Positions 5,733 through 5,838 of a stretch of DNA of 5,838 nt are shown in pieces. The DNA comes from SHWC01 sp945902735 (GTDB lineage Bacteria; Pseudomonadota; Alphaproteobacteria; UBA828). Both the position numbers and the translations under genes were made by a program. The DNA is taken from the NCBI GenBank assembly GCA_945902735.1, contig CAMDNF010000135.1:1-5838 (forward strand), in the 5' to 3' direction. The notes beneath the pieces were generated by a model. It searched no databases and had not been told where the DNA came from. It saw only the letters and a list, made by a program, of their open reading frames with translations. How positions within the stretch are numbered: the stretch's first letter is position 1; every line of letters starts with the position of its first letter.

Positions 5733-5826
5733 CGTCATGCGCGGGCTTGACTCGCGCATCCAGTCTTCCTAACGAAACAGCGCTGTCGCAGCCCCTGGAT
5801 GGCCGGGTCGAGGCCCGGCCATGACG
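5733..5826. repeat. Imperfect nested inverted-repeat element (REP-like)
   Basis: The left arm 5733-5763 (CGTCATGCGCGGGCTTGACT...CATCCAG) is the imperfect reverse complement of the right arm 5795-5826 (CTGGATGGCCGGGTC...CATGACG), with 31 bases between. Each arm also folds on its own: ATGCGCGGG/CTCGCGCAT (8 of 9 paired, 5-base loop) and ATGGCCGGG/CCCGGCCAT (9 of 9 paired, 6-base loop). Similar palindromic sequences are scattered between genes in many alphaproteobacterial genomes, probably as non-autonomous elements. No transposase is present. It might act as a transcription end or mRNA-stabilising structure, but this is inference. Confidence 0.8.
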
Positions 5827-5838
5827 AATTGGGGAGGG

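Overview
The window looks like a chromosomal segment of a GC-rich alphaproteobacterium. The grounds are the divergent arrangement of an mrp-type ATPase gene and an hflK-hflC-htrA cluster, strong GC preference at third codon positions, and a dispersed hairpin repeat of the 'CGTCATGCGCGGGCTTGA ... GGCCGGCCATGACG' kind that is common between genes in that class. Genus and order cannot be fixed from the sequence. I saw no tRNA, rRNA, CRISPR array, transposase or integrase.

Layout. Bases 1-3444 (minus strand) hold an apparent operon read right to left: hflK, then hflC (overlapping by ATGA), then an HtrA/Deg-family periplasmic serine protease. The protease frame stops at 87 after one PDZ domain. 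Directly before the stop is a run of six A (minus strand), and a -1 step there opens an Ala/Pro-rich frame that runs off the left edge. This resembles the linker to a second PDZ domain, so the stop may be a frameshift or a sequencing error. Bases 3445-3598 are a divergent control region with a credible hflK promoter. Bases 3599-4726 (plus) encode an Mrp/ApbC P-loop ATPase for Fe-S cluster handling. Bases 4766-5209 (minus) encode a lone GAF domain that lacks the usual N-terminal helix and has no convincing start. About 600 bases to the right of it have no credible gene.

That right-hand region contains the most unusual structure here. The last 49 bases around the mrp stop codon (4682-4730) recur at 5578-5626 with one silent difference, bracketing the GAF gene as a direct repeat. 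It also holds an imperfect, nested inverted-repeat element at 5733-5826 with a partial copy just before it.

Working together: HflK and HflC form the inner-membrane SPFH complex that surrounds and modulates the FtsH protease, and the HtrA protease handles misfolded envelope proteins, so the operon is an envelope protein quality-control unit. Mrp is separately transcribed and serves Fe-S protein maturation. The GAF gene has no evident link to either. Most of the window is ordinary core genome. I do not see an undescribed multi-gene system; the items worth a second look are the protease frame break, the mrp tail duplication and the broken GAF gene between the repeats.
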